Made by a program: the position numbers and the translations under genes. Source: Novosphingobium sp. G106 (GTDB taxonomy: Bacteria; Pseudomonadota; Alphaproteobacteria; Sphingomonadales; Sphingomonadaceae). From it: DNA of 64,000 nt. The notes under the pieces were generated by a model. It was not told the DNA's origin. It worked only from the letters and a program-made list of their open reading frames with translations, and did not search any database. This document shows positions 45,727 through 53,331 of the stretch, one piece after another; within the stretch, counting starts at the first letter, position 1; each line of letters starts with the position of its first letter. The stretch covers positions 1-64,000 of the forward strand of contig NZ_JAHOOZ010000004.1 of assembly GCF_019075875.1 (NCBI RefSeq). The letters run 5' to 3'.

Positions 45727-46041
45727 ATGGCAGCACAAAGCCCTTCAGAATGTCTGGTTCGTGCGGGAGAGGAACGAGCCCTCGCCGAGACAGCGATCCT
45801 CCCCAACGTCCGCGAACAACACTTGAGATCTGCCGAGAGGTGGGACGACCTGGCGTCGGAGGTTCGACTTCGCGCCGAGGCGCAAGCGCTTATTAGAGAC
45901 GAAGGCGCGGAGCGGAAAAGCGCTGTAGCTGCAGAGCGAGGCAGAAAAGGGGGCAGTCAACGCATGGTAACAATGACGGCGGAAGAGCGTTCTGAAGCAG
46001 CTCGCATGGCTTCCGAAAAGCGGTGGCGCAAAGACAAATAA
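45727..46041 (+). CDS. Small charged hypothetical protein
   Basis: 104 residues (MAAQSPSECLVRAGEERALA; NVREQHLRSAERWDDLASEV), helical. It ends in a KGG-type basic motif (GRKGGSQRMVTMTAEERSEA; EKRWRKDK) often seen in small stress proteins. No function assigned. Confidence 0.5.
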   Translation: MAAQSPSECLVRAGEERALAETAILPNVREQHLRSAERWDDLASEVRLRAEAQALIRDEGAERKSAVAAERGRKGGSQRMVTMTAEERSEAARMASEKRWRKDK

Positions 46042-46105
46042 GTCAACCTTGCCGTTCTGCCGTCGCATCAACAGGCCGGCGAACCCTGCCTCTCTATGAA
46101 CTGAC

Positions 46106-46357
46106 TTAAGCGGCCGATTGGAATAAGGCGTCGGCCGAAAGATCGCTGCTCACCGACCGGCGTTTCACGTCCTCGTATCGCTCCAGTCTACGACGGAGTG
46201 TTGAGCGACCGATTTGAAGCCGACGGGCGACTTCGGCCACATTGCCACCGTAACGACGCATTGCGTATTCGATGACATCGGCCTCCATCTGCCACAGCTT
46301 TCGCATTTCCCCGTTCGCTCCATAGGGGGAGACGATCACACCCTCTGATACCGCCAT
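46106..46357 (-). CDS. Fis-type HTH mini-regulator 3
   Basis: 83 residues from MAVSEGVIVSPYGANGEMRK. Its Fis domain is MEADVIEYAMRRYGGNVAEV then RRLQIGRSTLRRRLERY, clearly related to the pair at 39604 and 39915. AGAGGGACTTCG precedes the ATG in the complement. It is a stand-alone DNA-binding domain. Confidence 0.7.
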   Translation of the reverse strand: MAVSEGVIVSPYGANGEMRKLWQMEADVIEYAMRRYGGNVAEVARRLQIGRSTLRRRLERYEDVKRRSVSSDLSADALFQSAA

Positions 46358-46686
46358 CGAAGTCCCTCTGAATTTGCGACAACCGCTTGCCTGCGGCCTA
46401 TTTCCATCCCGTCTCTTGTAGGCCGGTATATTAACCGTTGTTAAATCTGGCCGGACAAAGCGGCGAGCTGCGGAACGGTTGGGCTTGAGTTGAGTATAAG
46501 CCTTGGCTGCCGTCCACCGATGGCTCCGCAGATCCACTCAGGACGGCAGCCAACCCGCACATTACCGATCCTAAGACGCCCGATAATGAGGCCGAGCTAA
46601 AGGCATGACCGTCGTCAGCGCAGGCCCGTCACGGTTGATAATTCCTAATATCACAAATGCTTAACACTTTCCGGCGCCTATGCACC
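46358..46686. other. 330 bases without a gene
   Basis: Upstream region of Fis-type regulator 3. A TTAACCGTTGTTAA inverted repeat lies at 46430-46443. Nothing coding seen. Confidence 0.4.
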
Positions 46687-46747
46687 CGTGCTGTCGTCGC
46701 GATCTAGGCCCCCAAGCCATTGACCAGTTCGAGGCGGCAGCACACCG
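46687..46747. repeat. Structured intergenic repeat, copy B
   Basis: Same orientation and layout as 41717-41775. The 24-base core at 46702-46725 is identical, flanked by GTGCTGTC and GGCAGCAC (one mismatch in the arms). Confidence 0.65.
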
Positions 46748-46811
46748 CAATAATCCATGTTAACGCGTCCAGCGCCGCGGTCTGCCAAGCGCTCTTCAAA
46801 AGGGCGCAAAT

Positions 46812-46970
46812 ATGCAGGCAGTTTTCGTTATGGCTATCGGGGCATTGGTAGCGGCCAGCGGTCTGGCAACCATTTACTGGACGGAACGCAAACAGCGGTC
46901 GCGCGAGGCTCAAGATCGACTCCAGGCCGACAGCGCGCGAAGAAAAGCCCCGCTGAAGCGAGGGCCTTAG
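46812..46970 (+). CDS. Small membrane protein A
   Basis: 52 residues: MQAVFVMAIGALVAASGLAT is one membrane helix, followed by a basic, Gln/Arg-rich tail (ERKQRSREAQDRLQADSARR). It is paralogous in layout to the protein at 47297. It lies about 65 bases after structured repeat B. Confidence 0.5.
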   Translation: MQAVFVMAIGALVAASGLATIYWTERKQRSREAQDRLQADSARRKAPLKRGP

Positions 46971-47076
46971 TCCCAGGGTCCTGCTATGTTGTTGGCAAGC
47001 GTTCCCGCGCACGCGCGCAATCCGTAGCCTCCCTTGCAGTAAGAACCAGTTGTGTATTCTCAATCCGCAAAAGAAA

Positions 47077-47094
47077 CCCCCGCCGAAGCGGGGG
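47077..47094 (-). terminator. GC hairpin with minus-strand T tail, copy 1
   Basis: CCCCCGC-CGAA-GCGGGGG preceded by AAAAGAAA on the plus strand. On the minus strand it reads as a stem with TTCG loop followed by TTTCTTTT. The same unit recurs at 47504. Confidence 0.55.
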
Positions 47095-47296
47095 CAGAGT
47101 GTGCGTTTGCCACGGGGGGTATCAATCCGGGACAAGGCGGACCTAGGCGAGGCTCAGACCGATCGGAAATTGGCTTTTCGCACAGTTCGCGACAGTCTCA
47201 CATTGGAACGGATCGGCCACAGAACTGGTGTTTATAACCTAAGTTAACGTCAAGGCGTGATGGGTTTGTAAGTCCCTTGGGAAAGGGGCGCAATGG

Positions 47297-47485
47297 ATGC
47301 AGGCTTATATCATGCTGGCCGTGGGGGCGGCTCTGGCAGGCTTCGGACTTTTATCATTGCGCTGGTCTGCGCTAGCAGAACGCCGGAATCAGCGCATCTC
47401 CGCGGAACGGAAACGGCAAGAGCGACTGGCCGACGCTCGGCTAGACCTGCTCAGGCGGTCGCAAACGAATTCCGACATGAAATAG
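47297..47485 (+). CDS. Small membrane protein B
   Basis: 62 residues: MQAYIMLAVGAALAGFGLLS helix, then RWSALAERRNQRISAERKRQ and a charged end. It shares the MQA start, single helix and ERxxQR tail with protein A. AAAGGGG precedes the ATG. Confidence 0.5.
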   Translation: MQAYIMLAVGAALAGFGLLSLRWSALAERRNQRISAERKRQERLADARLDLLRRSQTNSDMK

Positions 47486-47503
47486 CTCGCTTACGAAAAG
47501 AAA

Positions 47504-47521
47504 CCCCCGCCGAAGCGGGGG
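47504..47521 (-). terminator. GC hairpin with minus-strand T tail, copy 2
   Basis: Identical to the hairpin at 47077-47094 including the AAAAGAAA flank (47496-47503). It directly follows small membrane protein B but its T tail points against that gene. Confidence 0.55.
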
Positions 47522-47829
47522 AAAGGTTGTATCACGTATCATCAAGAGAACAGGCATCCCCACGCCTGTACGTCATAGACGCCGCGCCGTTGTGAGGCCC
47601 TCAGTGGTTAATTTGAAAATCCGCGGGGGAATATGCGCAGGCGGGGCTAGGTAGGGCGCGACCAGTTGACATGAGCAGATCTGATGGAGATGTTGCTAAC
47701 CGCAGGGCGGCGGGGAAATGCAGATGTTCGAAAAGGCTCCGCCTGCGCGCAGCTTGAAACTGGCGATGATTTTCATTGCGGTAGCTAGGCCTTTGGCGCG
47801 CAATAGCCATTCCCGTGGCCCACTCTCGT
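47522..47829. other. 310 bases without a gene
   Basis: No coding frame with normal composition on either strand. Presumably the promoter region for the small membrane gene that follows. Confidence 0.4.
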
Positions 47830-47950
47830 ATGTCGTGGTTTTTTCCTACTGCTTGGCGTAACGGCCATATTCTACCTTGCAATTGCCTCGTTCATTCCGG
47901 GTCGACGCTGGCGCAAGGCGAGCCGGAAACGCATTCCTCTGTCGGCGTAG
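47830..47950 (+). pseudogene. 39-residue membrane peptide, split by a +1 T
   Basis: From the ATG at 47830 the frame reads MSWF and then enters a run of six T (47839-47844). Removing one T gives MSWFFLLLGVTAIFYLAIAS, then a basic tail RRWRKASRKR and a TAG at 47948. A single membrane helix with positive tail is a typical small membrane protein. As written, the frame is lost. Confidence 0.4.
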
Positions 47951-48204
47951 ATGATCGGCCCGCAGAACACGTCATCGTCACCTGCAAGGCAGCGATCTCG
48001 TCGTCATCCTCTGGCAGGTCCGAAATCGGGCAACCCGGCAACGCCATCCGGGCGATGGAGGCCAAAGTCATCCACGGCTAAGGAGCTGTCCAGTTCGTCA
48101 CCTTGGCTCACCGTCGAGGTTAGACCGCATGCGTAAGCAGTTCGTGGAGCGATTGGTGGAGGCGCTGCCCGCGGAAAGCACCTCCACCACAGAGTCGTTA
48201 TCGT
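47951..48204. other. 250 bases without a confident gene
   Basis: A 35-codon frame starting at 48129 is open but ends inside the PepSY-like gene on the other strand and has no supporting features. Confidence 0.35.
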
Positions 48205-48516
48205 CTATCGGTGAGACGTTGAGACGTTACCTTTAAAGTCGAGAGCCACCTGGACGTTATGGCCGCTTTTCCGAGCCGTGCCGCGCCAAACGCCATCATT
48301 TCCCTTTGTTAGATGAGAGACCGAAGCGAAGCCGGCGTGAGCGATATGTTCGCGGGCCTGTCCCTCGGTAAAAGAGTTGCGACCGGTTTCAGCGGCGCCA
48401 GCGTTGACGGTATGAGCCGTCTTTATGGCAGTTGTCGACTGAGTGGGTCCACCCTGCGCGGCCGCAGTTGTCAAAAGCGCTAGTGTCATTGCAGAGGCTA
48501 TGATGAGCTTTTTCAT
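48205..48516 (-). CDS. Exported PepSY-like protein
   Basis: 103 residues. Signal peptide MKKLIIASAMTLALLTTAAA. The mature domain (SFTEGQAREHIAHAGFASVS, LTKGNDGVWRGTARKSGHNV, VALDFKGNV) has the helix plus beta-hairpin pattern of PepSY domains, which are periplasmic peptidase-inhibitor-like modules. Next to the general-stress gene, and read in the same direction. Confidence 0.65.
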   Translation of the reverse strand: MKKLIIASAMTLALLTTAAAQGGPTQSTTAIKTAHTVNAGAAETGRNSFTEGQAREHIAHAGFASVSHLTKGNDGVWRGTARKSGHNVQVALDFKGNVSTSHR

Positions 48517-48537
48517 TTCAGATTCCTCTATGCTGGC

Positions 48538-49137
48538 TCAAAGCGACCGATACCGAGCTTGCTCAGCCGCGACCTCGTCAGCCGAATATTCGGGCGCTTC
48601 AGAGTCGAAACCGGCCCAACCCTGTTCGCGATAGGCGCTCCCGCGCGCCGTCACGTCAACGCTCCGGTCACCGTTCAGGATACCTTGCGCAGGCGAAACC
48701 AAATCGTCGGGGACTTTGGCCGTCACAAGCGTGCCGCCACGGCGAACCCCCTCCGCGTAAACATGCGCATCCTGTTCGGGCACGCCGGCATGTGTCAGAG
48801 CGCCGACCAACCCCCCGGCAGCGCCGCCGATGACAGCGCCCCCTACGGCACCGGCTAATGCCGACACTAGCCAGCCAGCCGCGACGACCGGACCCAGGCC
48901 AGGAATGGCGAGCAGACCAAGGCCAGCGAGCAAACCGCCGACACCGCCAACAGCCGCACCGATTCCCGCGCCGACACCCGCATCTTCGCCGGCTTCCGAG
49001 GCTGCCGGGTGCCTACCGTTCGCATTGTTGGCAACGATGCTGATGTCGTCGTTAGGAACACCAGCGGCTTCGAGGTTCCGTACGGCATTCTGCGCATCGT
49101 CATAGTCGTCAAATAGTCCCGTGAGTGTCTTTGTCAT
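48538..49137 (-). CDS. General-stress protein with glycine-rich core (GSP17M/DUF1269-like)
   Basis: 199 residues. The N-terminal part MTKTLTGLFDDYDDAQNAVR, then AAGVPNDDISIVANNA is the GSP17M-type ferredoxin-like unit. The middle is a long Gly/Ala-rich hydrophobic hairpin (GVGAGIGAAVGGVGGLLAGL; LAGAVGGAVIGGAAGGLVGA). A second half unit follows (AHVYAEGVRRGGTLVTAKV). It is a membrane-inserted or amyloid-like stress protein. AGGAGAGCGAA precedes the ATG. Confidence 0.75.
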   Translation of the reverse strand: MTKTLTGLFDDYDDAQNAVRNLEAAGVPNDDISIVANNANGRHPAASEAGEDAGVGAGIGAAVGGVGGLLAGLGLLAIPGLGPVVAAGWLVSALAGAVGGAVIGGAAGGLVGALTHAGVPEQDAHVYAEGVRRGGTLVTAKVPDDLVSPAQGILNGDRSVDVTARGSAYREQGWAGFDSEAPEYSADEVAAEQARYRSL

Positions 49138-49361
49138 TTCGCTCTCCTGTGAAGGCGATGCGATCGAGCTCGTTTGCCAGCCCACGATCTCGCACACCTG
49201 TACAAGGTAAATGATGGGGACCACGAAAGGTCCAACCGCCGCGAGAAAGAATGAGATAGGCGCGTCGGTCGGCGGAAATGCCGCCGAAATGCGTCAACGC
49301 CGGCATGGAAGCCGCCCGGCGGCAACCCCATATCGTAACCAGCTCAAAGCGAGGACGCGAG

Positions 49362-49568
49362 ATGACTACCTGGGTCAAGTGCACGGCATATAACGAAGAT
49401 CGAGCGATCTACCTGAATTTAGACCACGTGGTCTCGCTAAGTCGCGGCAGTAGCTGGACCACCGTCATGTTCGCTCCAGGCTATGATAACAATCCCGAGG
49501 CGGGCATGATGTCCGTTAAAGAGACCCCGGAGGATATCCTTGGGGGTCAGCCTGTGGCCAAAGCATGA
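49362..49568 (+). CDS. Small hypothetical protein
   Basis: 68 residues: MTTWVKCTAYNEDRAIYLNL, then DHVVSLSRGSSWTTVMFAPG. This is the pattern of a small beta-barrel (CsrA-like or flagellar FlbD-like start with IYLN...V), but the match is weak. GAGGACGCGAG precedes the ATG. Confidence 0.5.
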   Translation: MTTWVKCTAYNEDRAIYLNLDHVVSLSRGSSWTTVMFAPGYDNNPEAGMMSVKETPEDILGGQPVAKA

Positions 49569-49702
49569 AGAGAACGTCATATGAAGAGACCGTCATATGC
49601 GGCTTTTGCACACGCTGTATCAGGTGACTGGCCTGTCGCGGGAAAAGTGGTCCATTTTGAGAGTTAGAAAACCGGCTACTTTACGCTTGGAATGAGTGAG
49701 GA

Positions 49703-49769
49703 ATGGCACGGAAGACGTACCTAGCGGAGTAGATCATCCGGATGCTTCGCGAGGCCGAGGTTCGGCCCT
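49703..49769 (+). pseudogene. Remnant of an IS3-type OrfA
   Basis: The plus strand reads MARKTYLAE, stop, IIRMLREAEV, the standard start of IS3-family OrfA proteins with one codon turned to TAG. Nothing more of the element is recognisable downstream. A relic only. Confidence 0.55.
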
Positions 49770-49954
49770 GAGGGAGACATTAAAGAACTCTGGTCAATCG
49801 ATTGATTTCGCCGACTTTGCGGCCGTTCACGCCGCAAGTTCTGACCGACAGGAGCCGACGCTCGTTCAGACGGTTTGCCAAGGTGAGACGGGCCACTGGA
49901 GTCAAAGTGCTGCAAAGCACTTAGGTTTCGCGCTCAGCTGTCCGTTGTGCGACG

Positions 49955-50365
49955 TTACGGTATATTCTGGGCGCGGCGGAACTCTTCCGAGCTTTCGTCG
50001 AGAAAGACATAGAGTGCCGCTATCCTGCCGTCGCGAACGATAATGACGTCCCAGCCGGTATAAGCTGGTGCTTGTCCGGGCGGCCCCGATCCCCAGGCAA
50101 GCCGACCGGCATCGTGAAGGATCTGCGGCTTGCCATGCGGCGTGTAGACGAAGTCCGGGTGGGCTGAGCGGAGATCTCCCGCGAACCTGCCGATCGCAGC
50201 CCGACCGGCGATCACACCTGACGGTGCGTATAGGATGCCGTCTTCGGTCCAGAGCTCTGCGATAGCAGCCTGCCGGCGAGCATCGTCGCCTTCGCCGAAG
50301 ACTTCCTGAAGATTGCGCTCGAGGAGTTCGCGGATCCTGCTCGTCACATTTTCTTGGGACATCAT
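49955..50365 (-). CDS. SnoaL/NTF2-like protein
   Basis: 136 residues. Cone-shaped NTF2 fold pattern: SRIRELLERNLQEVFGEG, RRQAAIAELWTEDGILYAPS, VIAGRAAIGRFAGDLRSAHP and DVIIVRDGRIAALYVFLDE. Such proteins are small isomerases, hydrolases or binding proteins. It lies 68 bases downstream of the SDR gene and in the same direction, so both are probably controlled by the divergent LysR regulator. Confidence 0.8.
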   Translation of the reverse strand: MMSQENVTSRIRELLERNLQEVFGEGDDARRQAAIAELWTEDGILYAPSGVIAGRAAIGRFAGDLRSAHPDFVYTPHGKPQILHDAGRLAWGSGPPGQAPAYTGWDVIIVRDGRIAALYVFLDESSEEFRRAQNIP

Positions 50366-50433
50366 ATATATTCTTGGTGAAGCAAGAGTTGGGCAGCGGT
50401 CGCGGTGCAACGCGCTGCCCGGCGCTTCCGTGA

Positions 50434-51186
50434 TCAGATCTGAACCTGGCCGCCGTCGACGAAGAGCTCGATGCCGTTGACGAAACTGGCGTCATCGGAG
50501 GCGAGGAACAGCACGGACTTGGCGATTTCCTCGGGCTGGCCAACACGTCCCGCCGGTATCAGGGTCGCCAGATAGTCCTTGGCGCCCGCCGCCTGCTCGC
50601 CGCCGCCGAACAACTCATCGAGACCGGCAGTATCCGTGACGCCGGGGCTGATCGTGTTGACACGGATGCGGCGATCCTTGAGGTCGAGGATCCAGTTGCG
50701 GGCAAAATTGCGCACCGCCGCCTTCGTGGCGGAATAGACGCTGAAGGCCGGCGTCCCCGACACGCTGGTCGTCGAGCCCGTCAGGATCACCGAGGCGCCG
50801 TCCTTGAGCAGGGGGAGGGCCTTCTGAACCGTGAAGAGCACGCCCTTCACATTGGTGTCGAAAATGCTCTGGTAATGCTCCTCTGTGATTGCGCCGAGGG
50901 GAAGCATCTCGCCGCCACCTGCGTTGGCGAAGACCACGTCGATCAGCGCATGCTTTTGCTGGACCGCATCATAGAGGCGATCGATGTCGGCGAGATTGGC
51001 CATGTCGCCGCGCACGCCTGTGACCTGGCCGCCGACGAATTTGACTGCCGCGTCCAGGGCTTCCTGCCGGCGACCGGTGATGAAAACAGAGGCGCCTTCG
51101 GCAGCGAAGGCCTTGGCGGTGGCGAGACCGATACCGCTGGTGCCGCCGGTTACCACGACCACCTTGTTGTTGAACCTGTCCGTCAT
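50434..51186 (-). CDS. Short-chain dehydrogenase/reductase
   Basis: 250 residues, classical SDR: TGGTSGIG at residues 12-19, NAGGG, a Ser in GSTTSVSG, YSATK as catalytic YxxxK and the C-terminal signature NGIELFVDGG. NAD(P)-dependent alcohol or ketone conversion; substrate unknown. Start at MTDRF, with ATG six bases earlier also possible. Divergent from the LysR gene over a 110-base gap, the usual arrangement of LysR with its target. Confidence 0.9.
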   Translation of the reverse strand: MTDRFNNKVVVVTGGTSGIGLATAKAFAAEGASVFITGRRQEALDAAVKFVGGQVTGVRGDMANLADIDRLYDAVQQKHALIDVVFANAGGGEMLPLGAITEEHYQSIFDTNVKGVLFTVQKALPLLKDGASVILTGSTTSVSGTPAFSVYSATKAAVRNFARNWILDLKDRRIRVNTISPGVTDTAGLDELFGGGEQAAGAKDYLATLIPAGRVGQPEEIAKSVLFLASDDASFVNGIELFVDGGQVQI

Positions 51187-51298
51187 CGTCATTCTCCTTG
51201 AAGCAGTTGGCCTTGCGCCGTTGCCCATTCGATATGCGGTCAGAACGATGATGCGTGTAGCCGGCAATTATGGCACTTAGCGTTCCGCTGGAGGAACG

Positions 51299-52207
51299 AT
51301 GATGCGGATCGACCTGAACGACTATGCCTATTTTGCTGAGGTCGTGGCGCATGGCGGCTTCGCTGCAGCCGGACGCGCACTTCGGGAACCCAAGTCGAAA
51401 CTCAGCCGCCGCATCGCGGGCCTCGAGCAGCGGCTCGGTCTCCGGTTGATCGAACGTTCGAGCCGCCGTTTCCGGGTGACCGACACCGGACAGGCGTTCT
51501 ACGAGCGATGCCGCGCGATCCTGGCCGAAGCCGAGCAAGCCGAAGCGCTTGTCCTGCAGGCGCAGGCAGAACCGCATGGCCGCATCCGCTTCAGCTGCCC
51601 GACAGGCATGATCGAACTGATGTCCGATCTCATTTCGTCCTTTCTCGCTCACTATCCGAAGGTGCGGCTTCAATTAATTGCGACGGACCGCGCGGTCGAC
51701 CTGATAGAAGAACGGATCGACCTTGCCCTGCGCGTCCGCGCCGCGCTGACAGGGGACGCAGCGCTCACAATGCGCTCGCTTGGCCTTTCGACACGTATCC
51801 TGGTCGCAAGCCCTCAACTGGCTAGCCAGATCGGCGGCATCGAACACTTGGCGCATCTGCCTGTCTTGACGACCGATGACTCTGCAGACGAGCTAGAGTG
51901 GCATCTGGAAGCCGACGACGGTTGCAAGCAGATCGTCCGTGTCGAACCCCGCATGGGATGCGCGGACATGGGTGCGGTGCGGAGCGCCGCGATACAAGGT
52001 CTGGGCGTTGCGATCCTGCCCGATCATGTCTGCCGCGAGGCATTGCAGGCAGGTAACCTTGTTCGCGTCTTGCCTGCTTGGCGCGGCCTTCAGGGGATCG
52101 TGCACCTGGTCTTCACGACGCGGCGAGGTCTGCCTCCCGCGGTCCGTGCACTCATTGATCATCTGGCCGGCGGTTTCCCGCGGGAAACCGCGGCGGCAAG
52201 CCCTTAA
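51299..52207 (+). CDS. LysR-family transcriptional regulator
   Basis: 302 residues. Winged HTH: LNDYAYFAEVVAHGGFAAAG, RALREPKSKLSRRIAGLEQR and LGLRLIERSSRRFRVTDTG. The effector domain follows (GRIRFSCPTGMIELMSDLIS). The ERSSRRFRVTDTG pattern is of the AaeR/DsdC-like subgroup. It probably controls the divergent SDR/NTF2 operon and itself. The IS91-like copy 2 starts 12 bases after its stop without damaging it. Confidence 0.9.
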   Translation: MMRIDLNDYAYFAEVVAHGGFAAAGRALREPKSKLSRRIAGLEQRLGLRLIERSSRRFRVTDTGQAFYERCRAILAEAEQAEALVLQAQAEPHGRIRFSCPTGMIELMSDLISSFLAHYPKVRLQLIATDRAVDLIEERIDLALRVRAALTGDAALTMRSLGLSTRILVASPQLASQIGGIEHLAHLPVLTTDDSADELEWHLEADDGCKQIVRVEPRMGCADMGAVRSAAIQGLGVAILPDHVCREALQAGNLVRVLPAWRGLQGIVHLVFTTRRGLPPAVRALIDHLAGGFPRETAAASP

Positions 52208-52356
52208 GTTGCGGCAAACGCCGACTTGTACGAACCCGCTGTCGCGGGAATGGCGCTAATCGGCGAGGTGTAGAGCAGCTGCTGCCACGGCCCTTCGATT
52301 GAGCGGCGGCTGCCAGAGGCAGACCTTTGCGACTCCTTCAACCGAGGAGTCGACCC

Positions 52357-53331
52357 ATGACCAACGCCATCACGGAAGTTTCCACGAAGACCCTTCGCGA
52401 GCGAATGCTCGAAGATATGGATCTGCGTCGCTTTGCCCGAGCGACGCAGCGCAACTACGTAAGGGACGTTGCCCGGTTTGCGGCCTTTCTGGGCCGACCT
52501 CCGGACACCGCAACGGGCGAAGATTTACGCCGCTTCCAGATTGCCCAGCGCGAGGCGGGCATGAGCGTGACGACCATGAACACCGTCGTCTCGGCCTTGC
52601 GGTTCTTCTATATCCGCACACTCGACCGACCGGATCTGGCCCGCAAGCTTCATCACGTTAAGCACCCTCGCGGCCTGCCCACGGTACTGAGCCGCGAGGA
52701 GGTCGCACGCCTGCTTCAGGCCACGACCAGCCTGAAGCACCAGGCGATGCTGTCAGTCGCCTACGGTGCGGGTCTGCGCGCTGCGGAGGTCACGCGCCTG
52801 AGGGTCCGGGATATCGACAGCGAGCGCATGCTGCTCAAGGTCGAGTGCGGCAAGGGCGGGCGAGATCGCAATGCCATGCTGGCCCATGATCTGCTGTTGC
52901 TGCTGCGCGAATGGTGGAGAGTGGGCAAGCGTCAGGGGGTGATGCACCCCGATGGCTGGCTGTTCCCGGGGCAGCACTATCTCAAGCCGGTCAGCACCAG
53001 ACAATTACACCGCATCGTCGTCGAGGCAGCGATGGCGGCGGGCATCGCCAAGCGGGTCGGCCCCCATACCCTTCGCCACAGCTTCGCCACCCATCTCCTC
53101 GAAGACGGTGTCGATGTTCGGATCATCCAGGCATTGCTCGGGCATTCCAAACTGGAAACGACCGCACTTTACACGAGGGTCGCCATTAAGACGGTCAAGG
53201 CGGTGGTGAGCCCCCTGGACAAGCTGGCGATGCTTCCCGGTGCACAGGGGGGCGCCGGACAGTTGAGCCGGTGCGATCTTCGCTCGAGGTCGCAGATATC
53301 TTCTGTGCTGCCGGGCCAGCCTATCGTGTAG
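52357..53331 (+). CDS. Tyrosine recombinase of the IS91-like element, intact
   Basis: 324 residues. Core-binding domain (DMDLRRFARATQRNYVRDVA) and catalytic domain with Arg in GLRAAEVTRLRVRD, the HTLRHSFATHLLEDG box and the nucleophile Tyr in TTALYTRV. Five G at 52935-52939 keep the frame that copy 1 loses. The C-terminal 20 residues differ from copy 1 because a later G run has six instead of five bases (53247-53252); the shorter end (GAPDS) of copy 1 may be the native one. Confidence 0.85.
   Translation: MTNAITEVSTKTLRERMLEDMDLRRFARATQRNYVRDVARFAAFLGRPPDTATGEDLRRFQIAQREAGMSVTTMNTVVSALRFFYIRTLDRPDLARKLHHVKHPRGLPTVLSREEVARLLQATTSLKHQAMLSVAYGAGLRAAEVTRLRVRDIDSERMLLKVECGKGGRDRNAMLAHDLLLLLREWWRVGKRQGVMHPDGWLFPGQHYLKPVSTRQLHRIVVEAAMAAGIAKRVGPHTLRHSFATHLLEDGVDVRIIQALLGHSKLETTALYTRVAIKTVKAVVSPLDKLAMLPGAQGGAGQLSRCDLRSRSQISSVLPGQPIV

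Noticed and set aside
48129..48236. 35-codon frame before the PepSY-like gene
   Set aside because: Overlaps the 3' end of the PepSY-like gene on the other strand and has no other support.
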